From contig NZ_JACJSJ010000007.1 of the NCBI RefSeq assembly GCF_014698115.1, forward strand, positions 80,547 to 144,546: a DNA stretch of 64,000 nt, read 5' to 3'. The translations under genes and the position numbers were made by a program. The notes beneath the pieces were generated by a model. That model did no database searches. It was not told the origin of the DNA and was given only the letters and a program-made list of their open reading frames with translations. The stretch comes from Nostoc sp. FACHB-973. GTDB lineage: Bacteria; Cyanobacteriota; Cyanobacteriia; Cyanobacteriales; Nostocaceae. Positions 61,102 through 64,000 of the stretch are shown piece after piece (position 1 is the stretch's first letter; each line of letters opens with the position of its first letter).

Positions 61102-63216
61102 ATGGTATCTATTACTACTCCCTTCTCGGATATTCAAAACCATTGGGCACGCTTATTTATTACAGCCTTAGCCCAACGTGGTATCGTCACTGGGTTGCCT
61201 AATGGGATTTATCGCCCAGATAACTCACTCACGCGTGCTGAGTTTGCCGCCATCATCGCTAAGGCATTTCCAACAGTTACCAAGAAGCGGCAGTATGCCA
61301 CGTTTGTTGATGTACCTAGTAGTTATTGGGCAGCTGCTGCCATTCAAACAGCTTACGAAAAAGCATTTATTAGCGGATTTCCTGATAAAACCTTCCGTCC
61401 TGCTAACCGAATTACGAGGACGGAAGTTTTAGTTTCCTTGGTGGCAGGCTTGGAAATTGCCACAAAGGTAAAACCTGAACTCCTCTCAACACTTGGACAA
61501 ATCTATCAAGATGCTGGCCAAATTCTTGACTATGGCAAAAATCAGATAGCTATTGCCACTAGTGCGGGATTAGTGGTTAATTTCCCAAATCTTAAATTAC
61601 TTAATCCCAATCTCGCAGCCACCCGTGCAGATGTGGCAGTGATTATTTATCAAGCTTTGGTGTACTTAGGTGCAGCAGAAAAGATTGCCTCTAGTTACCT
61701 CGTGGTGCCGCCCACATTAACACCGACTCCAACACCAACGCCAACGCCAACACCGACTCCAACACCAACGCCAACGCCAACGCCAACACCAACTCCAACT
61801 CCCACACCAACGCCTATACCTCCCGGTAGCGTCAAGCTAAATCACACCAGAGAATTCCGGGGAGTGTGGGTAGCGTCTGTTTGGAATGGTGATTGGCCTT
61901 CCAAAACAGGACTTTCTGTTGAACAACAGAAAGCTGAACTCACCGAAATTACCGTTAAATTACAAGCGCTGAACTTCAATGCTCTGATTTTCCAAGTTAG
62001 ACCAGAGGGAGATGCTTTGTATGAATCCCAATTAGAGCCTTGGAGTGCTTGGATTACCGGAACTCAGGGTAAAGCACCGGAACCATTTTACGATCCTTTA
62101 GCGTTTGCGATCGCAGAATGCCACAAGCGCAACATCGAAGTTCATGCTTGGTTCAACCCTTACCGGGCCAGCACTTCCACCAACCCAGCTAAAACCGTGC
62201 GTCCACACATAGCAGTTACCAATCCCGAAACCGTTTATTTGTGGAAAACTCAACGCTGGATGGACCCAGGACTGAAAATAGTCCAAGACAGAGCTTACAA
62301 CGTGATTCTCGATGTAGTCAAGCGCTACGATATCGATGGCATTCACTTAGATGATTATTTTTATCCCTATCCTGTAGAGGGGCAAAATTTCCCCGATGAC
62401 AAAACCTACGCTGCATACAAAGCAGCCGGTGGTACACTTAGCTTGGGCGACTGGCGACGGGACAATGTTAACAAAATGGTACTGCGTCTCTCGGAGGGAA
62501 TCAAAGTAACTAAACCCCACGTTAAATTTGGTATTAGTCCCTTTGGAATTTATCGTCCCGGACAACCCCCTGGTATTACTGGGTTGGATGCTTATAATGT
62601 GCTGTATGCCGACTCCAAGAAATGGCTCGAACAAGGCTGGATTGATTATATCGCCCCTCAACTTTACTGGCGCACAGATCAACCACAACAAAGTTATTCT
62701 GCATTGTTAAAGTGGTGGACAGAGGTAAACACAAAGCAAAGACATGTTTACGCTGGTAACAATCTCACAGAACCAAGCAACAAGAGTCGGGAAAGCGATG
62801 AGATTGAAAAGCAGGTAAAAATTAGTCGTAGCCAAGCTGCACAGTTGTCATTGGGGAATATCTTCTTTAATCTCGGTGTTTTGAGAGAAAATAGTCAAGG
62901 CATTGCTGATAAATTCCAAAGTCTGCTTTATAACAAACCTGCCCTCCCTCCAACCATGTCTTGGCAGACTGCAACACCACTTCCTCCACCCACCGGACTA
63001 CAAGTCAACAACCGCAAACTCAGTTGGCAACCTGGAGATAATCAGCCGGTTCGTTCCTGGACACTTTATCGCCAAACTGGCGATACTTGGACAATCCAGC
63101 GAATTTTGTCTGCTGGCACAACCTTCGCCACCGTTCAAATAGCGGGAACCTACGCTGTGTGTGCAGTAGATAGGTTGGCCAATGAGAGTTTAGGAACAGT
63201 TATTACAGTTAGTTAA
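61102..63216 (+). CDS. SLH-domain family-10-like glycosylhydrolase (DUF187/GHL10)
   Basis: This 704-residue protein has three S-layer homology repeats in residues 5-190 (IQNHWARLFITALAQRGIVTG, then FVDVPSSYWAAAAIQ). A linker of about 30 residues of alternating Pro-Thr follows (near 210-242). The GHL10 hydrolase domain is at about 250-570, with REFRGVWVASVWNGDWPSKTG-type opening (quoted without its last residues), FQVRPEGDALYES and YDIDGIHLDDYFYPY. A fibronectin-like tail ends it (about 615-704). SLH domains bind cell-wall polymers; the hydrolase substrate is not established. No signal peptide precedes the first SLH repeat, which is odd for a surface protein. Confidence 0.85.
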   Translation: MVSITTPFSDIQNHWARLFITALAQRGIVTGLPNGIYRPDNSLTRAEFAAIIAKAFPTVTKKRQYATFVDVPSSYWAAAAIQTAYEKAFISGFPDKTFRPANRITRTEVLVSLVAGLEIATKVKPELLSTLGQIYQDAGQILDYGKNQIAIATSAGLVVNFPNLKLLNPNLAATRADVAVIIYQALVYLGAAEKIASSYLVVPPTLTPTPTPTPTPTPTPTPTPTPTPTPTPTPTPTPIPPGSVKLNHTREFRGVWVASVWNGDWPSKTGLSVEQQKAELTEITVKLQALNFNALIFQVRPEGDALYESQLEPWSAWITGTQGKAPEPFYDPLAFAIAECHKRNIEVHAWFNPYRASTSTNPAKTVRPHIAVTNPETVYLWKTQRWMDPGLKIVQDRAYNVILDVVKRYDIDGIHLDDYFYPYPVEGQNFPDDKTYAAYKAAGGTLSLGDWRRDNVNKMVLRLSEGIKVTKPHVKFGISPFGIYRPGQPPGITGLDAYNVLYADSKKWLEQGWIDYIAPQLYWRTDQPQQSYSALLKWWTEVNTKQRHVYAGNNLTEPSNKSRESDEIEKQVKISRSQAAQLSLGNIFFNLGVLRENSQGIADKFQSLLYNKPALPPTMSWQTATPLPPPTGLQVNNRKLSWQPGDNQPVRSWTLYRQTGDTWTIQRILSAGTTFATVQIAGTYAVCAVDRLANESLGTVITVS

Positions 63217-63238
63217 TTTTGATTTTTCATGGGACAAA

Positions 63239-63276
63239 AACTGCATTTTGGTAGAAGTTTCTGCCAAAATGCAGTT
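63239..63276 (+). terminator. Strong hairpin after the glycosylhydrolase gene
   Basis: The perfect 13-base arms AACTGCATTTTGG and CCAAAATGCAGTT flank a 12-base loop, 23 bases after the stop codon. No long T-run follows, so classic intrinsic termination is uncertain. Its position suggests a transcript end or 3' protecting stem. Confidence 0.5.
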
Positions 63277-63462
63277 AAGGGGTATTTACAGCTATTTTCA
63301 GGTAAATATAGCGCTTCTCACTTGGGTAAAATACGCCCGTTCGTACGCGCGCACAGCTATGCGCCCCTACAGCGTATTGCATCCAAACGAGAATCGCTAT
63401 AGACCATGCGGTAGGGGCACAGCATTGCTGTGCCCTGATATAGATCTGACTTTCCACATCCC
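63277..63462. repeat. Palindromic repeats before the CHAT-type fragment
   Basis: GCGCACAGCTATGCGCCCCTACAG-like (63341-63364) and GGGGCACAGCATTGCTGTGCC (63415-63435) palindromes of the dispersed family lie here. They run nearly up to the start of the following fragment and probably mark the breakpoint that removed its 5' part. Confidence 0.55.
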
Positions 63463-63924
63463 GTGAAAAGTCAGATTAATGCTCCACATATTGCTTATCA
63501 ATGGCAACGGCAATTAGGACGAATTTTAAAAGCCCAAGGAGCAATCAAGCAAGCAACATCAGCTTATGAAGTCGCCTTTACAACATTAAAATCTCTGCGT
63601 AGCGATTTGGTGGCCATCAACAGTGACATTCAATTTTCCTTCCGGGAAGCTGTAGAGCCTGTATATCGTGAATACGTACAATTACTGTTAAATCCAGAAC
63701 CTAGTCAGGAACAACTAAAACAAGCCCGTCAAGTAATTGAATCGCTAGAATTAGCAGAACTTGACAACTTTTTCCGTTCAGCTTGCCTACAAGGGCAGAT
63801 AGTACCGATTGAGCAAATTCAACAGTCAGCAGCAGCAGTAATTTATCCCATCATTTTGCCAGACCGACTAGAAGTAATTCTGAGTTCAAGGGGCGACAAG
63901 GGAGCTAAAATGCTTTCTGTATAA
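63463..63924 (+). pseudogene. Fragment of a TPR/CHAT-type protein
   Basis: These 153 residues match the segment between the TPR repeats and the CHAT protease domain of large cyanobacterial CHAT proteins. Examples are YQWQRQLGRILKAQGA, AIKQATSAYEVAFTTLKSLR, FREAVEPVYREYVQLLL and ARQVIESLELAELDNFFR. The TPR repeats upstream are missing. After the family-typical RLEVILS the sequence turns to unrelated residues and stops, so the His-Cys protease domain is absent. It is best read as a remnant truncated at both ends. Confidence 0.7.
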
Positions 63925-64000
63925 GCTTCATAGCCCTTAAACCCCTGAGATAAAAGCTCTGCTTATTGCGAATGGAAGCGACCAGTTCCTCAACCCATGC

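Noticed and set aside
1..64000. tRNA, rRNA, tmRNA or transposase genes
   Set aside because: None could be recognised by eye; a covariance-model and transposase-profile search would be needed to exclude small or decayed ones.

Overview
The window looks like chromosomal DNA of a filamentous, heterocystous-type cyanobacterium (Nostoc/Calothrix/Tolypothrix-like). Reasons: frequent GCGATCGC (HIP1) sites, roughly 40% GC, dense heptanucleotide tandem repeats and small palindromic elements between genes, a PEP-CTERM protein, large RTX and DUF4114 proteins, DUF1400 and CHAT-type genes, and a cyanobacterial FtsL/FtsI pair. No rRNA, tRNA, CRISPR array or transposase gene was recognised.

Layout. At 1-6.3 kb a PEP-CTERM protein is followed by four plus-strand genes of a contractile-injection-system baseplate module (gp25-like, gpJ-like, gpI-like, DUF4159) with no sheath or tube genes. 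At 6.4-15.8 kb lie a pentapeptide-repeat protein, a minus-strand run of formylglycine-generating enzyme, arylsulfatase and BASS-type transporter, an ethylene-receptor-like hybrid histidine kinase, a SucD-like protein without its catalytic histidine, and a GC-rich Ada/Ogt-type methyltransferase. At 16-21.4 kb are two 820-residue surface-type proteins that share a DUF4114 C-terminus.

At 22-26.4 kb is the most interesting locus, a reduced microviridin (graspetide) cluster on the minus strand. It has an SbmA-like ABC transporter, one MvdD/MdnC-type ATP-grasp ligase, a 48-residue precursor at 26038-26184 with the PFFARFL leader motif and a TIKWPSDWENI core, and a second precursor broken by a stop codon. 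The core has Asn where the lactam acceptor should be, and no lactam-forming ligase is present. Both facts point to a product closed by ester bonds only.

At 26.8-40 kb three giant RTX-tagged proteins (glycerophosphodiesterase, nuclease/phytase fusion, ExeM/NucH-type nuclease), plus the relic of a fourth, form what looks like an extracellular phosphorus-scavenging island. The right third holds glgB, small secreted or lipoprotein genes, ftsL-like and ftsI, a heme-oxygenase-like diiron protein, an NPPY methyltransferase, a PNPOx-like protein, a P-type ATPase with a small partner, a divergent MetK, Uma2 genes, a toxin-antitoxin pair with a broken toxin, DUF1400 and HdeD proteins, an SLH-anchored glycosyl hydrolase and a CHAT-type fragment. 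Several families of short inverted-repeat elements are scattered throughout, some touching gene starts or flanking gene blocks.
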